The position numbers were made by a program, and so were the translations under genes. From the NCBI RefSeq assembly GCF_963677125.1, contig NZ_OY781882.1, positions 256,501 to 320,500 on the forward strand: DNA of 64,000 bases, read 5' to 3'. The stretch comes from an uncultured Desulfobacter sp. GTDB taxonomy: Bacteria > Desulfobacterota > Desulfobacteria > Desulfobacterales > Desulfobacteraceae. This document shows, in pieces, positions 16,642 through 25,523 of this stretch. The first letter of the stretch is position 1, and every line of letters begins with the position of its first letter. The notes under the pieces are model-generated. The model was not told where the DNA came from. It worked only from the letters and a program-made list of their open reading frames with translations, and did no database searches.

Positions 16642-18220
16642 TGCTTTGGGTCAACAGGTATTTTTCCGCCGGATGAATCCGATAGCCCGTAACCCGATTG
16701 GACATGGCTGTTACCATGGACTTATGGAACAGCACGATCACGGGATTTTCGTCATGGATGATCTGCTGGGCCTGGTTGTACAGACGGGCTCGTTCTTTTG
16801 GGTCAAAGCAGGTTTTGGCCGCCTGGAGTAATTGGTCCAGTTTTGGATTGGCATATCCCATGAGGTTGGATCTGGCACGGGTCATGAATACATCCGACAA
16901 AAAGGCGTCCGGGTCGCCCTGGGGGGCGGTGTTCCACATCTGAAGGTTCAGATGAACCCGTCCCTGCTGCATGGCTTGATTGATGGGAGAGCCTTTTTTC
17001 GTCACCCGGATTCCGGTGTCGATCCCCACCTTTAACAATTGGGATTTAATCAGTTCCAGGGTGGGTTTTAAGGCGGCCCGGGTTTCATAGGTCCACATCT
17101 CCAGGTGCAACGGCTTGCCGTCTTTTTCCCGGATGCCGTCGCCGTCAAGATCTTTTGCACCGGCTGCATCCAGCAAATTCGCTGCTTTTTCAGGAGAATA
17201 AGTATAAATGGACAGGTCATTATTGCACCAGGGCATGACTTTGGGGAAAACCGAGGCCCCGATCTCTGCGCCAATGCCGCCAAGCACGGATGCCAGAATC
17301 TGGTTCCGGTCAATGGCGTAATTCAATGCGTTGCGCAGAATGGGATCTGCCAGGGGGCCGTCCTTGACCCTGACAAAGAAAAAGCAGAGCCTGGCGGTTG
17401 GCTGGTGTATGATTTCAGCCTTGGCATCACTGCCTTGTTTCATCAGGCGCAAAGCATCCAGTTCCGGAAAATTGGTAGCGATGTCGATTTTTCCCGACTC
17501 AAAAGCCAGCATCCGGGAAACCGGGCTCTTGATCACATAAAGTTCGGCCTGGGCAAGCTTTGGCGTTCCGTTCCAATAGGATGGAAAGGCGGTTACAACA
17601 GTCTTTTCGTTGGGCACCACCGCTTTAAGCTGAAACGGTCCTGTCCCGGCAAGTGTATTGCCTGACAGGTCAATGATTCCAGTTTCAGGTGAGGTCAGAT
17701 TGTAAATAAAGCCGGCATTGGGGTGAAAGGTCTCGATGGTCAGGGTCTGGTCATCTTTTACGATAATGGCTTTTATGTCCAAAAGCCCCTGGATGCGTTT
17801 GTTGAATCTATCGCTTTTTTCATCGATCAAACTTTCAAGACAGGTTTGTACCGCCTGGGCCGACATGGGCCGACCATTGTGAAACACAACATTGTCCCGC
17901 AACCGGATTTCCCAGGATACAGGAGAAACATTGTTAAATCTCCGGGCCAGCCATGGAATCAGCTTCATGTCAAAGTCCAGGGCAAACAGGGTCTCTGTAA
18001 TGCCGGCTTCGCCGGCGTACCACCCGTTAGATCCCTTGGCCGGATCAAGGCTTGTGCCCGAGGGACCAAAGGGTTTGGCAACGGTGAAGGGTTCTGTTGC
18101 GAACAACTTGGTTGTCCCTAAACAAAGAATCAGGCAAAGAATCAGACAAAAGACGGTCCTGCCGGGCCGGGCTGAAATGCCCGGTCCGGCAGGGGAAAAT
18201 TTTTCATGTAAAACAGTCAT
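16628..18220 (-). CDS. Nickel/peptide ABC transporter periplasmic binding protein (SBP_bac_5, NikA-like)
   Basis: A 530-residue exported protein with an N-terminal signal segment (VFCLILCLILCLGTTKLFA). The mature part has the SBP_bac_5 hallmarks: GPSGTSLDPAKGSNGWYAGE, ETLFALDFDMKLIPWLARR, VSWEIRLRDNVVFHNGRPMS and a C-terminal lobe with FLSDVFMTRARSN. The ETL(F/V)..D.. LIPWLA pattern resembles NikA. It would hand a nickel complex, other metallophore or peptide to the permeases. A 21-bp gap separates it from the TonB receptor gene. Confidence 0.87.
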   Translation of the reverse strand: MTVLHEKFSPAGPGISARPGRTVFCLILCLILCLGTTKLFATEPFTVAKPFGPSGTSLDPAKGSNGWYAGEAGITETLFALDFDMKLIPWLARRFNNVSPVSWEIRLRDNVVFHNGRPMSAQAVQTCLESLIDEKSDRFNKRIQGLLDIKAIIVKDDQTLTIETFHPNAGFIYNLTSPETGIIDLSGNTLAGTGPFQLKAVVPNEKTVVTAFPSYWNGTPKLAQAELYVIKSPVSRMLAFESGKIDIATNFPELDALRLMKQGSDAKAEIIHQPTARLCFFFVRVKDGPLADPILRNALNYAIDRNQILASVLGGIGAEIGASVFPKVMPWCNNDLSIYTYSPEKAANLLDAAGAKDLDGDGIREKDGKPLHLEMWTYETRAALKPTLELIKSQLLKVGIDTGIRVTKKGSPINQAMQQGRVHLNLQMWNTAPQGDPDAFLSDVFMTRARSNLMGYANPKLDQLLQAAKTCFDPKERARLYNQAQQIIHDENPVIVLFHKSMVTAMSNRVTGYRIHPAEKYLLTQSIGKE

Positions 18221-18241
18221 AGAATACTCATACGTTACAAA

Positions 18242-20560
18242 TTATAAAGCGATTGAAATTGTGGCCATGACGGTCCGGCCAGGGGCTTCATAGTATTCAT
18301 AGTACGCTTCGTCGAACAGATTGTCCACTGACAGGGTCAGGGCCATTTTTTGAGTCGGCCTGAAGGTGACTTGGGCATCCACGACAAATGAGTCGGTGTA
18401 ATCACAGTAGACGGAATCTGAATAGGGATCGCGCCGGTCATCATACACACTGTCGGAATACCTTAAATTAACGGATGCATCCCAAGCGTCTGTGAAGTAT
18501 CCCAGCCAGAAGTTAAATATATCCGTTGGGACTTCGGCCACTTCCCATCCGTCCATGCCGTTTCCCTCGGTCTTGGTGTATTTCGACCAGTTGTGGGTAT
18601 AGTGCAATCCGCCTTTCAGGTCCCAGGGCAGGATGAATTCAACCGCGGTTTCAATTCCGTCAACCTTTGCAGATTCTGCATTGACACGTCTTTTAATGGT
18701 TACGGACTGGCCGTCTACCACATAATTTCTTGTTGCGTTGACAATGAGGTCATCAAAATCATTCTGAAAGTAGGTGGCTTTGACCCGTACTTTTTTGTTG
18801 AAAAATTCCCACTCGGTACCAAGTTCCCAGGAGGTGTTGGTTGTGGGGTCCAGATCCGGATTGCCCGCCGCATAAGTGGTCTGGCCGCCGTTGTCAAAAG
18901 AATAGCTGGCGATTCTGTAATAGAGGCTGGGTGCGGTGAATGATTTTCCGTAAGAGGCCCGCAGGATACCGTTCTCCATCAGCCGGTACACCACGGATGC
19001 CTTGGGGCTGAACTGGCCGTCATCCACGTCATCACTGCTTTCATGGTTGCCGTTGATGTCGGAATATTCGGTATCCGTAGCCCACCAGTGATCATACCGT
19101 CCACCCAGGTACAAGGTGGTGGACTCAATCGGCGTATATTCGGCCTGGATAAAGGTTCCCCAGGTCAGACTTTCGCCGGATTCCCGGGTTTGGACGGATT
19201 CCCAGCTGTCTGCATCACTGGCATTTGACAAGTTGTGTTTGGTGACGGTTGCGGTCTCTTTAACTCCTTGGGTTCCCATGGTCAAAAGGAACTTGTCGTC
19301 CATCATGTGAAAGGTGGCGGACAAGTCTGCCTGGAGCATATCGTTGTCTTCAATCTTGGTGTAAGCGCCGGCCACCGAATGGCTCTGGGTCTCCTTGTCG
19401 CTGTACCCCACAAGGGCGTTGATATCCACTTTATTGGGGATGGAATAGTCATAGTGCAGTGTATGGACATAGGACTCTTTTTGATACGCGGTGGCGGTGA
19501 AGGTGGTGTCAGTTAAGCTGGTCTGGTAGTAGTCTGCGCCATCTTGAATGTATACGTCGCCCGATGTAATGCGATTGCCGTTGGCATCCCGCAGGTAGCT
19601 TTTCCCGCCGCTCCATCCATACTCAAATTGGCTGACGTTAAAGCTGTACCATATTTTGGAATTTTCGTTGAACTCATATCCTGTTTTCAGGAACGCGCCG
19701 TAATCCTCGTACCAGTTGTCTCCCTGGGTGCCCACAATATAGCGTGTGGCACCGGTCTGGGGATTGATATCTGTGGCAACGTTTGTTGCAATGGGGATGG
19801 TGGCATCAAGTGCGCCGGTCACCGGGCTTGACAGGGTTTTATAAGTTGGGTTGGTTTCATACCCATCCGTGGTCCGGTATTTGAAACTCATGGAATAGAA
19901 GAATTTATCTCCAAGGTTTTTTTCCGCCCAGGAAAGATTTTCAGGATCACCGTCCAGCATGAACGGCCGGTCTGCTATACGGGCTTTGTAAAATTGGGTA
20001 TTATCGGTTCCATAGGTAAAGGCGGCTTCTGCCTCCATGTCATAGGGGATTTTCGTGACATAGTTGATAACGCCGGTCTGGGCAAGGGTGCCGTAAAGCG
20101 CTGAAAAAGGCCCCCGAACCACTTCAATTTTATCGATATCCAGCATGGGGATAGATCCGGTATGATAATACTGCCCATAGTCATACCAATTCAGTCCGTC
20201 CACCATGACAAGGGCTCTGCTGCCGCGGATCATGGGGCGGGACCAGTAGTCGGCCAGGCCTCTGTATTGGCGGGGATAAATACCTTCTGCACGGAACAGA
20301 GGTTTAAACGGGTGTTCCGAGTTGAACGCATCAATCTCATCTTCGGATATTACGGAAACGGACGCCGGTGAGTCCAACGGCGCCTTGGGTGTTTTGGTGG
20401 CAATTACCGTCATAGTTTCCAATTCTTCACTTGTTTCTGCCTGAATCGATGCCGTGTCCTCTGTATCCTGTGCTGCATCGTCGGCCGCCCAGGCCGGCCA
20501 GTACATCACAAGTGCCGTTGTAACGGCAACGGTGAACAGAACATGTTTTACAACTCTCAT
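18242..20560 (-). CDS. TonB-dependent outer-membrane receptor
   Basis: A 772-residue protein from MRVVKHVLFTVAV (AAGGA upstream; an open extension upstream lacks support). Signal peptide to about AWA/ADD, a TonB-box-like ETMTVIATKTP, plug domain with SPASVSVISEDEIDAF, RPMIRGSRALVMVDGLNW and IDKIEVVRGPFSALYG, then a long aromatic-rich barrel ending in a short hydrophobic strand (TVMATISIAL). It takes a substrate through the outer membrane for the ABC importer encoded directly downstream, so both should share a ligand, probably a metal chelate. Confidence 0.9.
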   Translation of the reverse strand: MRVVKHVLFTVAVTTALVMYWPAWAADDAAQDTEDTASIQAETSEELETMTVIATKTPKAPLDSPASVSVISEDEIDAFNSEHPFKPLFRAEGIYPRQYRGLADYWSRPMIRGSRALVMVDGLNWYDYGQYYHTGSIPMLDIDKIEVVRGPFSALYGTLAQTGVINYVTKIPYDMEAEAAFTYGTDNTQFYKARIADRPFMLDGDPENLSWAEKNLGDKFFYSMSFKYRTTDGYETNPTYKTLSSPVTGALDATIPIATNVATDINPQTGATRYIVGTQGDNWYEDYGAFLKTGYEFNENSKIWYSFNVSQFEYGWSGGKSYLRDANGNRITSGDVYIQDGADYYQTSLTDTTFTATAYQKESYVHTLHYDYSIPNKVDINALVGYSDKETQSHSVAGAYTKIEDNDMLQADLSATFHMMDDKFLLTMGTQGVKETATVTKHNLSNASDADSWESVQTRESGESLTWGTFIQAEYTPIESTTLYLGGRYDHWWATDTEYSDINGNHESSDDVDDGQFSPKASVVYRLMENGILRASYGKSFTAPSLYYRIASYSFDNGGQTTYAAGNPDLDPTTNTSWELGTEWEFFNKKVRVKATYFQNDFDDLIVNATRNYVVDGQSVTIKRRVNAESAKVDGIETAVEFILPWDLKGGLHYTHNWSKYTKTEGNGMDGWEVAEVPTDIFNFWLGYFTDAWDASVNLRYSDSVYDDRRDPYSDSVYCDYTDSFVVDAQVTFRPTQKMALTLSVDNLFDEAYYEYYEAPGRTVMATISIAL

Positions 20561-20611
20561 TTTTCTTTTTCCTTGATAGTTAGGAATAAATAAAAACAAC
20601 AAATGATTCAC

Positions 20612-21370
20612 TCATTTGTTTCCATAGACAATAAAAAATACCGGTGCCGCAAGCCTGCCCGCACCATATGGGTTTGTACTGAAATGACGGGCAATATCCC
20701 AGGAAAGGATATCCTTGAATCCGGCTTTGTGCATGAGTTTTCCGGCATCATTGACAGTCACCCCCTCATAAAGGGGCAGGCGCTTGATCAGCCCGGCATA
20801 GTATGAGAAAAACCGGCAGGAAATAAAGCTGCCGGTTTTTAAAAAACTCTTGATTCCTTTTAAGATCAGTGTGTGAATGCGTGGCCAGGTTATGTTTTGC
20901 CAGTATCCGTCTGATATGATGATACGGCCTTCGGGTTTAAGCACCCTGTGCCATTCCCGGATAGCGGCCTGGGGATCGGGAAGGGTCCAGACAAGGTTTC
21001 TGGTCACCACCACATCAAAGGTGTTGTCTGCAAAGGGAAGATGCTCAGCATCACCTGTCTGGAATTCGCAGGAAAGGCCGTCCTGCAAAGCTTTTTTTTC
21101 GGCCCGGGCAACCATGCCCGGAGATATGTCTATACCGGTCGTTTTGAAACCGGCTTGGGCCAGATAGAACGCAAGTTGCCCCGGGCCTGTGCCCACATCA
21201 AGGGCCCGCAGGTCATCTCCGTTTACATGGGATACCAAGGCGTTGATGGTGGATTCCCAGTCGTTTACCGTTTCAATGGATTTTGCCTGATCCAGTTCGT
21301 AACTTGAACTTCTCCAGTTCCAGTATGTTTCAATGCGTTTTTTTAGCAAGTCCATGCCGCAGGGGGCCAT
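20612..21370 (-). CDS. Class I SAM-dependent methyltransferase, first gene of the importer operon
   Basis: A 252-residue Methyltransf_11 protein. SAM site: LDVGTGPGQLAFYLAQAGF (motif I), TGIDISPGMVARA (acidic loop), GDAEHLPFADNTFDVVVTRN (motifs II/III) and HRVLKPEGRIIISDG. AAAAGGAGAGAAGA precedes the ATG; a second in-frame ATG five codons on is also possible. Similar methyltransferases are found beside Nik-type importers in other anaerobes. Whether it modifies a metallophore or acts otherwise is inference. Confidence 0.85.
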   Translation of the reverse strand: MAPCGMDLLKKRIETYWNWRSSSYELDQAKSIETVNDWESTINALVSHVNGDDLRALDVGTGPGQLAFYLAQAGFKTTGIDISPGMVARAEKKALQDGLSCEFQTGDAEHLPFADNTFDVVVTRNLVWTLPDPQAAIREWHRVLKPEGRIIISDGYWQNITWPRIHTLILKGIKSFLKTGSFISCRFFSYYAGLIKRLPLYEGVTVNDAGKLMHKAGFKDILSWDIARHFSTNPYGAGRLAAPVFFIVYGNK

Positions 21371-21408
21371 TCTTCTCTCCTTTTAGGGCTGTTGTGAACC
21401 GCATGCCC

Positions 21409-21464
21409 AAAAAAAAACCACAAAAGTTCCGGCATGCAGCTACGCACGTTGAACCTTCGTGGTT
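21409..21464 (-). terminator. Attenuator-like terminator in the leader of the methyltransferase/TonB/ABC operon
   Basis: On the minus strand AACCACGAAGGTTC (21451-21464) pairs with GAACTTTTGTGGTT, followed by a run of nine or more T (21409-21417). It ends about 40 bases before the methyltransferase ATG, so it would stop transcription before the first gene unless regulated. Upstream in the same leader are hairpins TTTCACA/TGTGAAA, TTCCGG/CCGGAA and AAGGCAG/CTGCCTT. No known riboswitch class is recognised. Confidence 0.6.
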
Positions 21465-21588
21465 ATTGTTTTATTTGTCGTTTTTTTAAGGCAGTTTACT
21501 GCTGCCTTGTTTTGTTCCGGATTCTTCCGGAAATTTCACAGGGTAAAAACCATTGTGAAACAGTCGCCTTCAGGCAAAATTTCCTGCT

Positions 21589-21618
21589 TCTATATTAAAT
21601 CCGGTATCCAATAGTCAA
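21589..21618 (-). promoter_or_regulatory. Predicted promoter of the methyltransferase/TonB/ABC operon
   Basis: Minus-strand TTGACT (21613-21618) and TATAGA (21589-21594) with an 18-base spacer. It would give a leader of roughly 210 bases holding four hairpins and the attenuator. Confidence 0.5.
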
Positions 21619-21873
21619 GAGGAATACCCGTATAGCCTGTTATCATCTATGACCAAACACGGGGTGGGAATGTCGGCGGCAACACCGTATACAGAGTCTG
21701 TTGGCTCTATGATCGGCACTCCTTTTTAACATGTCAGCTTATTGGAAAAATTGAACATTTGAATAACTTTTAATACAATATTCTACTTTACTTCGGTTTT
21801 TTATTTCCTTATACATTAATATTATTGTTAAAAATATCGGGTACAAAAATATATACCGGTAGACTTACTGGAA

Positions 21874-21889
21874 TGGTACGGCCTTTGCC
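21874..21889 (+). promoter_or_regulatory. livJ: Sigma-54-type promoter upstream of livJ
   Basis: TGGTACGGCCTTTGCC matches the -24/-12 consensus TGGCACN5TTGC; the GG and GC pairs are separated by exactly ten bases. It ends 53 bases before the livJ start. RpoN control would tie amino-acid uptake to nitrogen status. The rest of 21619-21941 holds no gene. Confidence 0.6.
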
Positions 21890-21941
21890 GTAATAAAGTA
21901 TAGTGATAAGAAAGTTAACAACATAATATTAGGAGGAAACA

Positions 21942-23117
21942 TTGAAAAAGATTACGTATTGTCTGGCGGCTGTCATTGCAATGACCATGGTTTTTTCTTC
22001 ATCTGCGTTTTGTAAAAGAGAAACCGTCATCAAAATCGGCATCAATGCCCCATTGACCGGCGATATCCCAAAGGTTGGTGAAGGCTCAAAATATGCTGCC
22101 GAGATGTGGCTGTCAGACATTGAAAAGGCCGGCGGACTTGAAGTCGGCGGCCAGAAGTACAAGGTTGAACTGGTTGTTGAAGATAATGAATCCAAAGCGG
22201 AATCCGCGGTAAAAGCCAATACCAAAATGATCAGCCAGGATGACGTTCTGGCCATTGTCGGCCCCCAGTCTTCCAAACAGGCTGTACCGGCCGGTGAAGT
22301 GGCCAACAAATACAAAACCGTCATGATCAGCCCCTGGTCCACCAACCCCGACACCACCATGAACCGCCCCTATGTATTCCGCGGATGTTTCCTTGATCCC
22401 TTCCAGGGTCCTGTTGTGGCCAATTTTATTACCGATGAGTTCGGGTTCACCAAGGCTGCCGTCCTTTATGATGTGGCCTCCGACTATCCAAAAGGGCTTG
22501 CCGAAGTGTTCAAGGATGCGTGGGAAAAGAAACACGGGGCAGGCTCAGTGGTTGCCTTTGAAAGCTTCACCACCAAAGATACCGATTTTTCTTCCCAGCT
22601 GACCACCATTATCAAGTCAGGTGCCCAGGTGCTGTTTACCCCCCAGTACTACAACGAAGTTCCCCTGATTGTTAAACAAGCTCAAGAGCTTGGATGGAAA
22701 GGACCTATTGTGGGTTCCGACTCCTGGGGATCTGCCGAAACTGTTGAGCTGTGCGGCGAAGCCTGCTACGGCCAGTTTTTCTCTTCCCATTACGCAGCTG
22801 CCGGCGCCCAGGGTGCAACCAAGGCATTTATTGACCGCTACAATAAAACATATGGTTATATCCCCGATGATGTGGCCGCGCTGACCTGGGATGCCCTTCG
22901 TCTAGCCCAGCAGGCCATTGAGAATACCGGCAAATTGACCGGCAGAATTGACCAGGACCGCCAGGCTGTCCGGGATGCCCTGGCTAAAATTAAGAATTTT
23001 GAAGGTATTACCGGCAACATGACCTTCACCGAAGAGGGTGATCCGGTCAAATGTGCGGTGATCGTAAAAATAAACGACAAAGGTGAATACGAGTTCTACA
23101 AATCCGTATGCCCCTAA
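21942..23117 (+). CDS. livJ: Branched-chain amino acid ABC transporter periplasmic binding protein
   Basis: A 391-residue exported protein starting at TTG with AGGAGG upstream. After the signal peptide (ALA-type hydrophobic stretch ending near SSAFC/KR) it reads IKIGINAPLTGDIPKVGEGS, the standard opening of Leu/Ile/Val-binding proteins, with VGPQSSKQAVPAGEVANKYK and YDVASDYPKGLAEVF further on. The amino group-binding Ser/Thr region (SPWSTNPDTT) is present. It supplies the LivHMGF membrane complex encoded downstream. The ligand could be any hydrophobic amino acid or related compound. Confidence 0.9.
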   Translation: MKKITYCLAAVIAMTMVFSSSAFCKRETVIKIGINAPLTGDIPKVGEGSKYAAEMWLSDIEKAGGLEVGGQKYKVELVVEDNESKAESAVKANTKMISQDDVLAIVGPQSSKQAVPAGEVANKYKTVMISPWSTNPDTTMNRPYVFRGCFLDPFQGPVVANFITDEFGFTKAAVLYDVASDYPKGLAEVFKDAWEKKHGAGSVVAFESFTTKDTDFSSQLTTIIKSGAQVLFTPQYYNEVPLIVKQAQELGWKGPIVGSDSWGSAETVELCGEACYGQFFSSHYAAAGAQGATKAFIDRYNKTYGYIPDDVAALTWDALRLAQQAIENTGKLTGRIDQDRQAVRDALAKIKNFEGITGNMTFTEEGDPVKCAVIVKINDKGEYEFYKSVCP

Positions 23118-23184
23118 CCGGGCGTATAAAACTGGATTATCGAGTGAAAGATATTCGTTAGTATATTTTTAAATTGGAAAAAAT

Positions 23185-23220
23185 AACTGCCGCAACCTTA
23201 AACGCGGCAGTTGTTTTTTC
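23185..23220 (+). terminator. Rho-independent terminator between livJ and livH
   Basis: AACTGCCGC (23185-23193) pairs perfectly with GCGGCAGTT (23204-23212), followed by GTTTTTTC. Since livH follows 57 bases later with no obvious own promoter, it probably acts as a partial terminator giving more binding protein than membrane components. Confidence 0.8.
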
Positions 23221-23276
23221 AACTATAGTTCAAACACAAATGAACTGTATTTCATTGTTTTAACAGGAACTGCTGC

Positions 23277-24212
23277 ATGGAATCGTTTACTGATCTGATA
23301 CAGTTTTTTATTCAGAACTTTATCAATGCACTCCAGCGAGGAAGTTTTTACGCCGTTATCTCCATTGGGTACTCCATGGTCTACGGTGTTTTGATGCTTT
23401 TTAACTTTGCCCACGGTGATATTTTCATGGTGGGCACTTATATCGGTTTTGGTATCGCAACTCTTTTTCTTACGCTGTTTGCAGGTATTTTACCCGGGCC
23501 TGTCGTGTTTGTGGCCACCGTTGTGGTGACCATGTTTTTAGCCTCCTGGGTCGGGGTGTTTGTGGAAGTGGCGGGCTACCGGCCTTTGCGCCAAGCGCCC
23601 CGTGCCTCTGCCGCCATCACAGGCCTTATGATCGGCATTATTTTTGAAACCGGTATTTTGATTCTTTTAGGGGCCAAGCGCTTAAGCTTTCCGCCGCTCA
23701 TTGAATCGGTCTCCTACAACGTGGGCGGGGTCTATTTCACCAATATCAAGGTGATGATTATCATCATCAGCCTGTTGCTCATGCTCGCCTTGCATACGTT
23801 CATCCAGAAAACTAAATGGGGGATGGCCATGCGCGCCATGTCCTTTGATTTTCTTGCCGTACCCCTCATGGGGATATCCATTAATATCATGGCACCTTTG
23901 ACCTTTGCCATTGGTGCCGGGCTGGCTGCGGTGGCAGGCATCTTATACGGCCAGGCATATCCCATCCTTGATCCGTACATGGGGGTGCTGATTGGCTGGA
24001 AAGCCTTTGTTGCAGCCATTCTCGGCGGGCGCGGCTCTATAAAAGGGGCTGCTTTGGCAGGTTACCTTCTAGGGTTCATTGAAATCTTTGTCGCCACCAT
24101 ATTTCCGTCCACCCTGAGGGATCTGATTGCCTATTCCATTATCCTTTTGATTCTGACCTTCAGGCCAAGAGGCTTTTTCGGCATGGAGCACAGTACCAAA
24201 CTGAGACTGTAA
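23277..24212 (+). CDS. livH: Branched-chain amino acid ABC transporter permease LivH
   Basis: A 311-residue inner-membrane permease with GSFYAVISIGYSMVYGVLML (hallmark of LivH), about eight hydrophobic helices, RPLRQAPRASAAITGLMIG and the C-terminal WKAFVAAILGGRGSIKGAA region conserved in LivH/LivM-type permeases. Partner of LivM. Confidence 0.93.
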   Translation: MESFTDLIQFFIQNFINALQRGSFYAVISIGYSMVYGVLMLFNFAHGDIFMVGTYIGFGIATLFLTLFAGILPGPVVFVATVVVTMFLASWVGVFVEVAGYRPLRQAPRASAAITGLMIGIIFETGILILLGAKRLSFPPLIESVSYNVGGVYFTNIKVMIIIISLLLMLALHTFIQKTKWGMAMRAMSFDFLAVPLMGISINIMAPLTFAIGAGLAAVAGILYGQAYPILDPYMGVLIGWKAFVAAILGGRGSIKGAALAGYLLGFIEIFVATIFPSTLRDLIAYSIILLILTFRPRGFFGMEHSTKLRL

Positions 24213-24249
24213 TTTTTTTCTTTACCCGTTTTCAGAAAGAAACGTTGCC

Positions 24250-25512
24250 ATGAAGATTGTACAATCAATAAAAAAATTCCTATCGAACATACCCATGGCC
24301 GGCTGGCTTTTAGGAATGCTGGCTGCTGTGTTGATCGAGTATTTTTGGGGATACGACTATATTTCCTACTACCTGGGCCTGCCCAAGATTCCGGTGCTGT
24401 TCGGCGCCATTATCATGCTCAAGGATCCGCTTATGATCCCCGGCGCCCTGGCCTATGACATCGTTGTCTATGTCCTGCCGGTCTGCATTGTGGGAAAGGC
24501 TTCCGCGTTTTTTACCAACCCGCTGGCAGGTGCCATGGAGAAGCTGCCGTTATGGATTTCCGTACTGATCCATCTGTGCTGTTTTTACGCGATCTTGTCC
24601 CTTTGGGCTGGCATCAACGATTATCGTGTGCTTGTGGTGAAACTGACGCTGATCTCCATTATTTTGACCATCAGCATCAATGTCATCAACGGCTACCAGG
24701 GTGAGTTTTCATGCTCACACCCGGGGTTTATGGCGGTGGGGGCTTATGTCTCGTCTGTGATTACCCTGCTTTTATTTGCCAATGACAAGATTTTCGGGGC
24801 TGCCGTGCTGCCGCCAAATCTTGGCCCGTGGCTTTTTCCAGTTGCGTTGATTATCGGCGGGATCGCCGCTTCCCTTGCATCGCTTTTGGTGGCCATCCCT
24901 TCATTTCGTACCCGGGGGGATTACCTGGCCATCATCTCCTTGGCCTTTATGTTCATCGTCAAAAGTGCGGTGGAAAACCTCAATGTCATCGGCGGTGCCC
25001 GGGGCATGGGTGGGCAGCCCGATCTGGCGCCGCTTCCTGTGATTTTTATCTGGACCATGCTGTGCATCTGGGTGATTCATAATTTTGTCACCTCCATCAT
25101 GGGAAAGGCCCTGAATGCCGTGCGCGATGATGAGGCCGCTTCCGAATCCATGACCGTGAAAACCCGGAAAACCAAAATGACCGCCTTTATGTTCGGGGCA
25201 TTTTGGGCCGGTGTGGCCGGCGGGCTTTTTGCCCATGTGCTGGCCTATATCAATCCCGGCATGTTCAGCATTAACCGGCTGGCCGAAATCCTTGCCATGG
25301 TTTATTTCGGCGGCCTGAACTCTATTGTGGGCTCCATTGTGGGTGCCGTTTCCATCAATATTCTAGGCGAAGCCCTGCGGCCCCTGGAACTGTTTAAGTG
25401 GATCATTATTCCGCTGATATTGATTTTTGTCATGATCTTCAGGCCCTACGGCTTGATCTCTTTCAAAGAGTTCAATGCTAAAAAACTTCTTGCGGCCAAA
25501 CGTTATAAATAA
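24250..25512 (+). CDS. livM: Branched-chain amino acid ABC transporter permease LivM
   Basis: A 420-residue permease. The first about 130 residues are an N-terminal extension with three hydrophobic segments, as in long LivM proteins; the core follows with INVINGYQGEFSCSHPGFMA, PSFRTRGDYLAIISLAFMF and the ATPase-contact loop ALNAVRDDEAASESMTV. The C-terminus FMIFRPYGLISF is typical. It forms the channel with LivH. Confidence 0.92.
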   Translation: MKIVQSIKKFLSNIPMAGWLLGMLAAVLIEYFWGYDYISYYLGLPKIPVLFGAIIMLKDPLMIPGALAYDIVVYVLPVCIVGKASAFFTNPLAGAMEKLPLWISVLIHLCCFYAILSLWAGINDYRVLVVKLTLISIILTISINVINGYQGEFSCSHPGFMAVGAYVSSVITLLLFANDKIFGAAVLPPNLGPWLFPVALIIGGIAASLASLLVAIPSFRTRGDYLAIISLAFMFIVKSAVENLNVIGGARGMGGQPDLAPLPVIFIWTMLCIWVIHNFVTSIMGKALNAVRDDEAASESMTVKTRKTKMTAFMFGAFWAGVAGGLFAHVLAYINPGMFSINRLAEILAMVYFGGLNSIVGSIVGAVSINILGEALRPLELFKWIIIPLILIFVMIFRPYGLISFKEFNAKKLLAAKRYK

Positions 25513-25523
25513 GGAGCGTTACC

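Noticed and set aside
17105..17665. 186-codon plus-strand frame inside the NikA-like gene
   Set aside because: Antisense to a complete binding-protein gene; composition is that of a complement strand.
21371..21590. Cobalamin, NiCo or molybdenum-cofactor riboswitch in the importer leader
   Set aside because: The hairpins do not match the conserved cores of these classes that I can recall; kept only as an unclassified structured leader.
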